Source: a virus
Direction: 5' to 3' (one strand)
Virus record (IMG/VR): IMGVR_UViG_3300032006_002122
Span: 1 to 63,293 of that record
DNA length: 63,293 nucleotides
Under the pieces are notes generated by a model. It worked only from the letters and a program-made list of their open reading frames with translations. It made no database searches and was not told the origin of the DNA. Shown one piece after another: positions 15,856 through 24,151 of this stretch (position 1 is its first letter; each line of letters begins with the position of its first letter). The position numbers and the translations under genes are program-made.

Positions 15856-17776
15856 TATCGAAAGCTCCTAATTTACATAGCTGGTCACGCACTCCCATTA
15901 TCTTGTCTAATAAAGAGACACCGAGAATATCAAATTTTACATGACCCATAGATTCTAAATCCTCCATTTCAAGTCCAGCAATTTTTTCTTTGCTGTTTTT
16001 TTGCCTCACCATTGGGCAAACAGTGTTCAAGTCGTGAGACGAAATAACCACGCCCGCTGCGTGTTTTCCTTGTGATTTGAAAGTTCCTTCAATTCTCATT
16101 GCTTGTTCAAAAAGCTTGGAGTATTCTCCATCAAGAATACCATCTTCGGTTAGGTAGCACCAGTCCTTGAGGCTGTCTGGTTGATTTACCAACGTCCACA
16201 TTATTACAGAAGAACTATCCATCTCTTGAAGCTGGTCAGAAACTTCTGCTTCATGGGGGAGATTCTTAGTTATCCTGTTCATCTCGTCGTAAGAACATGC
16301 ATCGTTGGCTCTGAGAACTTCTTTTATTGCGCTTCTCCCCTGTAGCCGACCAAACGTTATCATCTGGCCAACCTTTTTCTGACCATATTTATTTCTAATA
16401 TATTCTATTGCATCGTCTCTCTTGTCTGCTGGAATATCTATATCAATATCTGGAAGAGAAACGTGTTCTTCTGTATTTCTGCCCGCGTTATAAAATCTTT
16501 CAAAAATCAATCCGTATTCAATAGGATCTACACGAGTTATCCCAATGAGGTAAGAAATTAGACAACCGGCAGCAGATCCTCTCCCCGGACCCGGAATCCA
16601 GTTCTCCTGTCTTGCGTAACGAACAATATCTCTAACGATAAGAAAGTATCCAGCAAGGTTTGCTTCCTTTATTACGAATAGCTCTTCTTTAATTCTTTCT
16701 AGGTATATATTTAAATTTTCTTCGTCGTCTATTTTCCCATTATTTTTTAATAACTTTTTCCACCCCTCTCTACATAGAGATGTTAAGAGGTCGTGTTCAG
16801 AAGAATATCCTTCATGGTTAAATTTTGGAAGCATTGGTTTGTCTAATATGTCATATTCTTCGCAAGTCTCGGATATAGCCAAGCTATTTCTAAGCTCTTC
16901 TTCTGTGTGTAGATCCACCATTTCGTCTTCAGACGGTATGTGGTAATTATTAGAACGAAAGAACGAAGAAAGCCCAACTTCTTGACCTTCAGATAGCTTC
17001 TTTTTTACATTCTTTAGGGTTGTTTTTAGTGCCGCACACAGCAGGAGCCTCTGATCTACCGCATCCTCCTTGGTTGGGTAGTGCGAGTCTGCGGTGGCCA
17101 CAGCGGGTATCCTCGTCTCTCTAGAGACCTCTCTGAGGCAATCTCCGATAACCCTTGCTGCCGGGGAATTCTCTTGGTCGATCAGTTGAATCTCTATGTA
17201 AAAATTTCCATCGCCAAAGATTTCCTGATACTTATTGGACAAAATTTTCGCTTCTTCAAGATAGTTGTCTTTAAGATGCTGCTTAACCTCATTTTCAGAC
17301 TGGGAATTATAAGCCTTTTTCCAGTCGTGAAATAGTATATTAGCAAGATCACTTCCCATGTGTCCGCTAAAAGCTATGAGATTTCCATCACAGTATTCTG
17401 ATAAAATATCTAGATCCAGCCTTGGCTTGAAGTAAAAAAGTTCTTCATCATTACTTCTGGATGTAGCCTCGATTAGTCTCTCCCATCCCACTTTATTCTT
17501 TGCGAGAACCACAAGATGGCTAAGCGTTCTGTTTTCTTTATCCTTTATGGTTGCAGACTTTTCAGATAAATAAAACTCACACCCCAGTATAGGCTTTATG
17601 TCATTTTCTCTCATTGACTTTACAAAAGATACAGCACCGGACACAGTTCCGTGGTCTGTTATTGCGCAAGATTTGTATCCCAAATCCTTACATCTTTTAG
17701 CAACCTGTTTAGGTTTTGATAGACCGTCCAGTAAAGAGTAGTGAGTGTGCAAATGTAGAGGAACCCACTTAGACAT
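15824..17776 (-). CDS. dnaE: DNA polymerase III alpha subunit, N-terminal part (PHP and palm)
   Basis: This 650-residue protein opens with an intact PHP domain: LHLHTHYSLLDG (7-18) and ITDHGT (39-44). The polymerase core follows with GPGRGSAAG (396-404), LPDIDIDIP with D443, D445 and D447, and VKFDILG with D616, the equivalent of the third catalytic aspartate in DnaE. It stops 34 residues later, just before the fingers. The rest of the polymerase is encoded 1.4 kb downstream at 12745-14391. All residues for nucleotidyl transfer are here, but the nucleotide-binding fingers are in the other protein. The start is 2 bases after a small membrane-protein gene. Confidence 0.95.
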   Translation of the reverse strand: MSKWVPLHLHTHYSLLDGLSKPKQVAKRCKDLGYKSCAITDHGTVSGAVSFVKSMRENDIKPILGCEFYLSEKSATIKDKENRTLSHLVVLAKNKVGWERLIEATSRSNDEELFYFKPRLDLDILSEYCDGNLIAFSGHMGSDLANILFHDWKKAYNSQSENEVKQHLKDNYLEEAKILSNKYQEIFGDGNFYIEIQLIDQENSPAARVIGDCLREVSRETRIPAVATADSHYPTKEDAVDQRLLLCAALKTTLKNVKKKLSEGQEVGLSSFFRSNNYHIPSEDEMVDLHTEEELRNSLAISETCEEYDILDKPMLPKFNHEGYSSEHDLLTSLCREGWKKLLKNNGKIDDEENLNIYLERIKEELFVIKEANLAGYFLIVRDIVRYARQENWIPGPGRGSAAGCLISYLIGITRVDPIEYGLIFERFYNAGRNTEEHVSLPDIDIDIPADKRDDAIEYIRNKYGQKKVGQMITFGRLQGRSAIKEVLRANDACSYDEMNRITKNLPHEAEVSDQLQEMDSSSVIMWTLVNQPDSLKDWCYLTEDGILDGEYSKLFEQAMRIEGTFKSQGKHAAGVVISSHDLNTVCPMVRQKNSKEKIAGLEMEDLESMGHVKFDILGVSLLDKIMGVRDQLCKLGAFDNEERVMCGNT

Positions 17777-17778
17777 TA

Positions 17779-17955
17779 TTATTTTCCCTTAGCGGTGCTG
17801 TTCCACATGAAGCAATTAACAGATATCCATAGAAAAATCTCTGTTAAAAATGATGGCTCAAATCCTTCAAAAAAAGAAGAAATAAGAGCGGCCCACATGA
17901 AAAGTAAAGCCACAATTTTGTAATCAAATCTAAACCCCAAATCAAGTCTTGACAT
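17779..17955 (-). CDS. Small membrane protein, 58 aa
   Basis: This 58-residue ORF begins at ATG 17955, which overlaps the stop of the upstream nuclease-like gene as TAATG, a translational coupling arrangement. It has two hydrophobic stretches (residues about 13-26 and 35-50) around a short polar turn, so two membrane passes are likely. It ends 2 bases before the polymerase N-terminal gene. No homolog is recognised. Its place in the replication operon is unexplained. Confidence 0.6.
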   Translation of the reverse strand: MSRLDLGFRFDYKIVALLFMWAALISSFFEGFEPSFLTEIFLWISVNCFMWNSTAKGK

Positions 17956-18581
17956 TACAATCCCATGACCTTTAATTTTCTAATTTTTGACATGGATGTC
18001 TTTGGCATGATGTTTAGAGCGTTAGCCTTAAGGGTGTGAGCACCTTTGAATATTCCAGAAGACTCTGGATATTTAGAAAACATTTCATAAGAAGCCCAAC
18101 CAACTAAATAAACACACATATCATCTAGGTCGGCTAGGGCAAGTACATATATGCAGTCTTCGTGTAGCTCCTTGGGTCTTACCGGCAGAGTATATGTTGG
18201 AAGAGGCTTGTTCTTTCTTCTGATTTTGCTACCCTTGACATCTATTGGGTAGGGATACAAATCAATTCCTCCGTCACCTTCGTATGGATTTTTGTTTCTT
18301 ATTTTTCTTTCTTTGTCGTATGCCCTTCCATTGTCCTTGTTTAGCCACTCTGAAGCAGCGCAAGTTGTGACCTGACCAACTAGTTGGTCTTCACTAAGCA
18401 TTACGGATCGCTTGTCTCTAGACTGATGAATCTGAGAGTTTCCTCCAAGCGTGCATTTTTCTGCATGTATTTTACAGAGTCTAATCAGATGCTCATTTAA
18501 ATTTATTTGTATTATATTATCCCGGCGATTCGTAGTAGCCCAGACTGAAGCCGTCTTTAGTGCATTCGGAAGTCGCGACAT
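17955..18581 (-). CDS. PD-(D/E)XK-type nuclease-like protein
   Basis: This protein has up to 208 residues with a central GDGGIDLYPYPIDVKGSKIRR segment, matching the D-x(n)-(D/E)-x-K core of restriction-like nucleases (IDVKGS supplies D and K). A Holliday-junction or repair nuclease role is plausible from its place beside a RecB/Cas4-like nuclease. The start is uncertain: ATG 18581 overlaps the upstream gene by 65 bases, and no later ATG exists before residue 61. It is coupled to the small membrane gene by TAATG. Confidence 0.6.
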   Translation of the reverse strand: MSRLPNALKTASVWATTNRRDNIIQINLNEHLIRLCKIHAEKCTLGGNSQIHQSRDKRSVMLSEDQLVGQVTTCAASEWLNKDNGRAYDKERKIRNKNPYEGDGGIDLYPYPIDVKGSKIRRKNKPLPTYTLPVRPKELHEDCIYVLALADLDDMCVYLVGWASYEMFSKYPESSGIFKGAHTLKANALNIMPKTSMSKIRKLKVMGL

Positions 18582-19524
18582 CTATACCTTCCTTCTTTAT
18601 TTTATCGTGTACATATCTACACATATTAGTATCAGTACCATTCCAATTTGTTTTATAAAAATGGCAAAGATTTTTACATTTCCAATGAGACTGGTCGTTT
18701 GAAAGCATGCAAGGTCTTGTATTATTCTTTATCTGATTAAACCTTTTTCTCAGCATTGCTAAAAATTTTTCTTCATCATTTTTATCAAAGCAAAGCGAGA
18801 ATGGCCCACCATCTTTAATATAAAATATAGTCATTATAGACTGGTCGTATTCTGGAAACATTTTAGATATAGCATAGTAGTATAGTAATAATTGCGGATC
18901 GTTTGACAGCTTATCGTAATCTTTTTCTTCCCCGGTTGCCCAATCTACCCTTCTTCCGGTTTTCCAATCTATAACTTCTATTACACCATCTCCAGACTCG
19001 GTTATTAAGTCTATGGTTCCCTTTAACCTGAGTTTTCCAGATAACGGTGTTTCTCCGGTGTCGTAGTTATATTTAGCCCAAGGGTCTTCTATTTCTATAT
19101 CAAACTGTGGCTCTGTTTCTATAATCTTCCTATTTCTTGGGTCGAACTGGCCGTCGTTATATTCAAGCCCCATCCACACCCATTTTCTACAATTATTTTT
19201 GTCACCTTTGGTGTAATGATGAATGCAATCAGATGTGTAGTGGTCGTAGCTCTTGTCCAGCATTTTGTCTACGAACTTATCTGTAAACAGGGATGACTCC
19301 GTAAACCTAACCCTTCCCAAAGAATCATCTGTAAAGCTAAGCTTATTTTCTTGAAGAGCCTTCTTTGCTCTAGATAGGCATTCCATGACCTTGTGGACAA
19401 TGGTTCCCATCTGAGCCTTCTTTCCAGACGGGCTTCTGTGGCCAAGAACATACGTCATGTAGTATTGTTGTTGGCAAAAATCATAATTATTATAAGAAGA
19501 GCTTCTTATATAAGTTACTTCCAT
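18517..19524 (-). CDS. RecB/Cas4-like nuclease with Fe-S cysteines
   Basis: This 335-residue protein matches the PDDEXK_1 family (RecB, AddB, Cas4). The N-terminal 'SSSYNNYDFCQQQYYMTYV' has the first cluster cysteine (C17). GTIVHKVME is the family's GxxxH motif. EVIDWKTG carries the D and K of the nuclease site, and PQLLLYYYAI is the QxxxY motif. The C-terminal CKNLCHF...MCRY cysteines complete a probable 4Fe-4S cluster. It is likely a ssDNA exonuclease in recombination or end processing. No Cas genes or CRISPR arrays are present. Confidence 0.88.
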   Translation of the reverse strand: MEVTYIRSSSYNNYDFCQQQYYMTYVLGHRSPSGKKAQMGTIVHKVMECLSRAKKALQENKLSFTDDSLGRVRFTESSLFTDKFVDKMLDKSYDHYTSDCIHHYTKGDKNNCRKWVWMGLEYNDGQFDPRNRKIIETEPQFDIEIEDPWAKYNYDTGETPLSGKLRLKGTIDLITESGDGVIEVIDWKTGRRVDWATGEEKDYDKLSNDPQLLLYYYAISKMFPEYDQSIMTIFYIKDGGPFSLCFDKNDEEKFLAMLRKRFNQIKNNTRPCMLSNDQSHWKCKNLCHFYKTNWNGTDTNMCRYVHDKIKKEGIDVATSECTKDGFSLGYYESPG

Positions 19525-19529
19525 CTTTT

Positions 19530-20324
19530 TTACCGTTTAACCGCTACAGTGGAAGAGGTAGAAGAAGTTACCCAGCCCCACTGAAGAAGAACCTTTAAAA
19601 GTTTGGAATGACATTCTTCCATAGTCAAATTTTCATTATCAATGACGTAATCAAATTCTTTTAGATGTATTTTGTCTAGGGAGGTTTCACTCTCGTGAGA
19701 ATCCGTATGTGGATTCCTAGTTAGCCTAATGACTCTTCCGCCAGCTTTTTTTATGGCGTCAATCTCGTCTGGAAACCTACAGTCTGATATAACGGCTATC
19801 TCTGTTTCTGTTTTATTTATACTTTCAATACATGAGCTAGACCAGACATCGGACTTTATTTTTCTGCAAATATTTGTTCCAAAGTGTTGCATGAACTCTC
19901 TAGAAGTAACTTTGCCCTTGGTTCTCCTTCCAGAGATGGGCATATTTTTCCATAAAATATCAGTATCCGTGTTCTTTTGATCCTCAGTTCCATAGCATTG
20001 CTCGTGAGTAAGTCCAAATAGCTTTTTGCAAATAACTTTCAGAGGATCTGCAAAATTAAACTCTTTTATATATGGCCAAACCATTTCGGATGCGTATACG
20101 CCAAAGTCGTAATCATCTCTATGGATGTCAAATACACCCATGGCTTCTGTTGAGTTTCCCTTTTCGTCAGTAAATACGGCGTTAACAAGAAGTTCGCCAT
20201 TGTCAGTTAAGTCAAAGACCTCTATGACATCATTAATTTTCATTTGGTAGCCGTGTAAAAAATTAACACAGCTACTTTTTCCACTCTGTTTGTGTCCGCA
20301 AAAAGCAAGAATTCTACCCGCCAT
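19530..20324 (-). CDS. Deoxynucleoside monophosphate kinase (T4 gp1-like)
   Basis: This 264-residue protein has the Walker A loop GHKQSGKSS (residues 10-18). It also has a 'FADPLKVICKKLFGL' segment, GRRTKGKVTSREFMQHFGT and a VISDCRFPDEIDAI strand typical of phage dNMP kinases. It phosphorylates dNMPs to dNDPs to supply DNA synthesis, acting with the ribonucleotide reductase, dCMP deaminase and dUTPase encoded upstream. Its ATG overlaps the primase stop by one base (TAATG). Confidence 0.88.
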   Translation of the reverse strand: MAGRILAFCGHKQSGKSSCVNFLHGYQMKINDVIEVFDLTDNGELLVNAVFTDEKGNSTEAMGVFDIHRDDYDFGVYASEMVWPYIKEFNFADPLKVICKKLFGLTHEQCYGTEDQKNTDTDILWKNMPISGRRTKGKVTSREFMQHFGTNICRKIKSDVWSSSCIESINKTETEIAVISDCRFPDEIDAIKKAGGRVIRLTRNPHTDSHESETSLDKIHLKEFDYVIDNENLTMEECHSKLLKVLLQWGWVTSSTSSTVAVKR

Positions 20325-21331
20325 TAAATCATACCTTTTAACTGAGGAATTAGTATTTCTCTTATGCTATCTATAGACATATCGCCAACATCTTTGGTGG
20401 GTATATCTGGAAAATGTAGTTTAAACATTCTTTCGCACTTATTTTTTATTGACTGCTTGGCCTTCTCTCCAGCTTCGTCAGAATCGCTCAAAACAACAAT
20501 GTTCAATGCTCCAGAGGATTCAAGTATAAAAAGTTGAGAGTCGCTAAGAGAGCATCCAAACATCCCAACAGAGTTTTTGATTCCAGATTCATAAAGCCTC
20601 CAGACATCACCCTGTCCTTCAACGAGTATTATTGTCTTTAGATCTCTAATATATGATTTAGCAATCCAGTACCCATACAAATAGGAACCTGAATGAAAAC
20701 TTTTTGAATTAATCCATTTAGAATGGGTTTCATTATTAGTAGTCTTTCTGCCAACACATCCAACCATATATGAATACGTGTCGTCGTAAACTGGTACTAC
20801 AACCCTATTCCTCATCTGTTTTCTTTTGTCTTTGCATAGACCCACATCAAATCTGTCTAGCGTTTCTTCCTTATATCCTCTATCGATGTAGTATTTTGCG
20901 GGTATGTCTAGCAATGACCTTACTTGTTTCCTGCTAATACCGCTTTTGGGGATATGTCTAGTTGGTTTTCTTTCCGAATTTCTTCTATCAACAGACTTTT
21001 TAAATTTTTCTTTATGTTTAAATATAGAGCTATCATCAAGCTTCAAAAATTCGTAGGAAAAATCTACCGCGTCTTGAAACGTGGTTCTTTCATCTCTGTG
21101 AAATACCAGAAGACCTCTGACCAGACCAAGGGGGGTTGGGTAGTATTTTCTCTCGCAACCTCTAGTCCAGCATCTCCAGTTGCCATAGAACGGGCCGTCA
21201 TCTATATCTATAGTAAACGCTTGGGGGTTATCTCCCCCATGAATTGGGCAAGATGTGACAATTCTTTCGTCGTGTATTATATACTCCACCCCAAAGAGAT
21301 CTAAAAGATCGGTAACCCTGTCTGCAATCAT
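20324..21331 (-). CDS. DnaG-type DNA primase
   Basis: This 335-residue protein has an N-terminal zinc site (C28, H31, C54, C59) and a TOPRIM domain. ILVEGQGDVWRLYESGI has the conserved glutamate, VVLSDSDEAG carries the DxD, and FGCSLSD is also typical. It synthesises RNA primers for the phage fork. It is short compared with bacterial DnaG (about 600), because the C-terminal helicase-binding domain is missing. The helicase gene lies immediately upstream. Confidence 0.92.
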   Translation of the reverse strand: MIADRVTDLLDLFGVEYIIHDERIVTSCPIHGGDNPQAFTIDIDDGPFYGNWRCWTRGCERKYYPTPLGLVRGLLVFHRDERTTFQDAVDFSYEFLKLDDSSIFKHKEKFKKSVDRRNSERKPTRHIPKSGISRKQVRSLLDIPAKYYIDRGYKEETLDRFDVGLCKDKRKQMRNRVVVPVYDDTYSYMVGCVGRKTTNNETHSKWINSKSFHSGSYLYGYWIAKSYIRDLKTIILVEGQGDVWRLYESGIKNSVGMFGCSLSDSQLFILESSGALNIVVLSDSDEAGEKAKQSIKNKCERMFKLHFPDIPTKDVGDMSIDSIREILIPQLKGMI

Positions 21332-21366
21332 CTCAGAGAGGATGGACAGCTTTTCTTTTTCTTTAT

Positions 21367-22824
21367 TTAAAATGAGATCTCTCCGGTGGAGCTATCCTCT
21401 TCAACGCTAGCAAAGCCTTGATTTCTTGTTCTGGAAGATACTTTAAGCTCATTTCTAGTTTCGTTTTCAATTATTCTAGCCGTATCTCCAATCATGGCTA
21501 TATTAATATAATCACCATCTTCTAATCCGGGGCCATGTCTGGAAACTATAGGTACAAGTTTTTTATTATTATTTTGGTCGTCTTCCTCTATTTCTTCTAT
21601 GCTCTTATTCTTAAAAATGCTAAAGCTGGTACATAGCCATATTAACCTGTCAGATCCGCTCACCGTGTCGGTGGATTCTTTAGTTATACCGTCTCTGTTT
21701 AGCTGGACAAAGCTTAAGCATGGACAGTCGTATTGAACACAAAAATTGTGAAGTGCTGTTATCTGAAATCCAAGAACTTGAAACTCCTGCATATTATTAG
21801 TAATTTTATCAGGAGTCATGAGTTTTAAATAATCATAAACAATCAGACAATCGTTAACTCTTCCTGTGGAATCGTATCCAACATTTTGTATGATCCACCT
21901 TCTCATTATTGATAAGGTTTCTTCAAAAGCTTTTCCAGCTATACTTATGTAGCTAATGGGTATGTCTTTTATTAGATCCGCTGCCTTTTTAACCTTTTCT
22001 TTGTCGGAAGGTTTTTCTGAAAATTTTCCAGAAGATATATCATTTATGCTTACACCGCTAAAGTTAGCAAGCATTCTGTTTAAATTATCTTCTTTGGACA
22101 TCTCGGTATCTAGCATTAGTACCGGTATGTTTAAGCTATGAGAGGCGTGTATTGCCACATTTTCTGCAAAAACACTCTTACCAACTTTTGGGCGAGCGGC
22201 TATAAGGTCGACACATTTTCTTCTAAAACCACCGCCTATGGCAGCATCATATCTTGGAAAGCCGCTGCTAACACCTATCATTTCGGACGGGTTGTCTTCT
22301 AGGTGTCGGATGTAGTCTTCTACCGATTCGCCTATATTTTTGGGTTTCTCAACGTCGGTCCCAAGATCATTGGTGAGATTGAATATCGGAGCTTCGACTA
22401 TTCCTATTATTTCATCAACTGTTTCTTCCCCGGTGACCGTGTATATGTTTCTCTGTATGTCTTTTATTTTTGATCTTAGGGTTCTTGCTATCTCAAGTTT
22501 TTTAACCTTGATAGCATTGGCTCTTATGTTTCCCGTTTCGGTTTCAGATTTACAAATGGACTTCAGATTGTCCATTGCAAAATCATTTTCTAGAAAGTTA
22601 TGGAAACCTAGTTCGCTTGCTGTGGATATTATTGACGGGAGGTCTACTGTGGAGGTGTCTTTAAGAATATGGGATAGGCATTTGTATATAATCTGGTGGT
22701 CTTCTGATGCGAAACTATCTACCCTGAGAATGTCCCCCACGTCAGTAAACGCAGTTAATCCATGTTGAAATATTCCAGATAAAACAGCTTCTTCTGCCGC
22801 CTCGTTGCTAATTTGTTCAGACAT
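21367..22824 (-). CDS. DnaB-type replicative helicase
   Basis: This 485-residue protein has a DnaB N-terminal helical domain (EEAVLSGIFQHG, then HQIIYKCL). A RecA-type motor follows with Walker A ARPKVGKSVF (about 209-218), LMLDTEMSKEDNLNRM and DCLIVYDYLKLM (Walker B). ATG 22824 is preferred, since the family similarity starts with MSEQISNEAAEEAVL; an upstream in-frame start would extend into the previous gene. It unwinds DNA at the fork with the downstream primase. It starts 1 base after the upstream stop. Confidence 0.93.
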   Translation of the reverse strand: MSEQISNEAAEEAVLSGIFQHGLTAFTDVGDILRVDSFASEDHQIIYKCLSHILKDTSTVDLPSIISTASELGFHNFLENDFAMDNLKSICKSETETGNIRANAIKVKKLEIARTLRSKIKDIQRNIYTVTGEETVDEIIGIVEAPIFNLTNDLGTDVEKPKNIGESVEDYIRHLEDNPSEMIGVSSGFPRYDAAIGGGFRRKCVDLIAARPKVGKSVFAENVAIHASHSLNIPVLMLDTEMSKEDNLNRMLANFSGVSINDISSGKFSEKPSDKEKVKKAADLIKDIPISYISIAGKAFEETLSIMRRWIIQNVGYDSTGRVNDCLIVYDYLKLMTPDKITNNMQEFQVLGFQITALHNFCVQYDCPCLSFVQLNRDGITKESTDTVSGSDRLIWLCTSFSIFKNKSIEEIEEDDQNNNKKLVPIVSRHGPGLEDGDYINIAMIGDTARIIENETRNELKVSSRTRNQGFASVEEDSSTGEISF

Positions 22825-22825
22825 T

Positions 22826-23275
22826 CTACTTCCTACAGCAGTCAGAACACCTGTAAAAATCTCTAACCAGATCTTGGTGAACGGACTCGGTTTCTCCACA
22901 TAAGTGGCACTTGATATCTATTAGTTTCTTTGCTGATCTGTTTCTTGGAGACCTTGGGGCGTCTGGAGTTTCTACATTAATATGTTCAGTGCCGTCATCA
23001 TTGAACTTGTTTGATCTAGCTTCCTCTGTGCTTATAGGTTCTGATCTTGCTATTCTTGATCGTCCAGAAGTTGAGTTTTTACCTTTAATAGGGGCTATGA
23101 AATCTTCATTTTCTGAAACCTCTTCGTCTTCTTCCGCTACTGAATGATCTTCTTTGTCATCTTCTTGGTCGGAATTAAAAGACAAGGATTCCCCAGTAAG
23201 CAATTTATAACCATCAGCTACAGTTTTCATATTGTTGTTCATTATTCCATGTTTAATTTTTTCAAGCGGACTCAT
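22826..23275 (-). CDS. Acidic protein with C-terminal zinc ribbon, 149 aa
   Basis: This protein is not recognised as a named family. The middle (about 36-60) is a very acidic low-complexity stretch. The end has CHLCGETES...FYRCSDCCRK, a C-x2-C plus C-x2-C zinc ribbon. It is encoded directly before the helicase with no gap. A helicase-loading or ssDNA-associated role is possible from position only. Confidence 0.6.
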   Translation of the reverse strand: MSPLEKIKHGIMNNNMKTVADGYKLLTGESLSFNSDQEDDKEDHSVAEEDEEVSENEDFIAPIKGKNSTSGRSRIARSEPISTEEARSNKFNDDGTEHINVETPDAPRSPRNRSAKKLIDIKCHLCGETESVHQDLVRDFYRCSDCCRK

Positions 23276-23772
23276 CTATTTTGCCTCTTGCTTCTTTGTA
23301 GTTCTACAAGAATATCACCCATTCTTCTTATATCTTTTATTTTGTCTTGAAGTCTATTAACCCTTGCCTGTGCGTGTAGTTTTATGGTGTGTAGCCTTGA
23401 GGCGAAATCATTTCCTCTTAAGGCTTGGTGATATTTCTCCTCCCACTTTGTATATCTATCACCGTACTGCTTCATTTCTGAAGCAAGTATTCTCCAAAGA
23501 GCATCGTTTGACCAATTTAGCTTTTCAAGATTTCTATTATATTCTGTTTGAACATAGCTAGCATACGCAAAAACAGCGTAAGCTTTTTCACCGCATTCCT
23601 CAGAATTCAGTGACCTTAATTCAAAAGGTGTTAGATTTAATATTGTTTCAACGTCCTTGTTGTATTTTACTAAATCTAATCCAGAGTTATTTATATAACT
23701 ATCTGTTGCGTCTATAAACCGCTTAAATTGATCATCAGCGGTTGAGAATTGATTGCTTCCAGTCATCGTCAC
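23272..23772 (-). CDS. Helical protein, possible UvsY-like recombination mediator
   Basis: This 166-residue helical protein has a charged C-terminal third (RVNRLQDKIKDIRRMGDIL). It lies two genes after the RecA/UvsX gene and just before the helicase region. In T4-like phages the mediator UvsY is a small helical protein encoded near recombination genes, and the general layout is similar. Sequence similarity to UvsY is not strong enough for me to name it. The start at 23772 overlaps the upstream endonuclease gene by 38 bases. Confidence 0.55.
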   Translation of the reverse strand: MTMTGSNQFSTADDQFKRFIDATDSYINNSGLDLVKYNKDVETILNLTPFELRSLNSEECGEKAYAVFAYASYVQTEYNRNLEKLNWSNDALWRILASEMKQYGDRYTKWEEKYHQALRGNDFASRLHTIKLHAQARVNRLQDKIKDIRRMGDILVELQRSKRQNR

Positions 23773-24151
23773 TATCTGAATATTTTAATGATACTATGTC
23801 TATTTTATTTAGATTGCACCATTCGATCTTTTGCCTGTCCCTAGCCCTAGATCGATAGTACCCCTTTTTGTCCTTATGGTAGAATTTTACATACTCATAA
23901 TGCTGTCTACCGTGAACTTCTATAATAAGATCCTGTCTTGGAATAAAGAAGTCTGCATAAAGAATGGATCGTTTTTTAGTCTTGTTGCTTCCCGGCAAGG
24001 CAACCTCTTCAAGAATCCTTTCCCTAGGGAATATTTCTCGTATTATCTTTCTGGCTCTTTTGTGAAGATTTGATTTCGATTTTTCGCCACGTTTTGACTT
24101 GCTGTACAGTGGGAGATTTCTCTCTCTTCCATCAAAACCTACAACTTTCAC
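23735..24151 (-). CDS. DUF559/Vsr-like endonuclease
   Basis: This 138-residue protein has LYADFFIPRQDLIIEVHGRQHYEY (about residues 64-87; D and E of the restriction-like fold, then a histidine) and later RDRQKIEWCNLNKIDIVSL. These match the DUF559/Vsr group. Such proteins act in repair or as homing-type endonucleases. No intron or intein is visible nearby. It is coupled by a 4-base overlap to the recombinase gene, so a recombination or resolution role is plausible. Confidence 0.75.
   Translation of the reverse strand: MKVVGFDGRERNLPLYSKSKRGEKSKSNLHKRARKIIREIFPRERILEEVALPGSNKTKKRSILYADFFIPRQDLIIEVHGRQHYEYVKFYHKDKKGYYRSRARDRQKIEWCNLNKIDIVSLKYSDSDDDWKQSILNR

Noticed and set aside
18517-19524. 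Cas4 of a CRISPR system
   Set aside because: The Cas4/RecB-like fold is present, but there are no other Cas genes or repeat arrays in the window.
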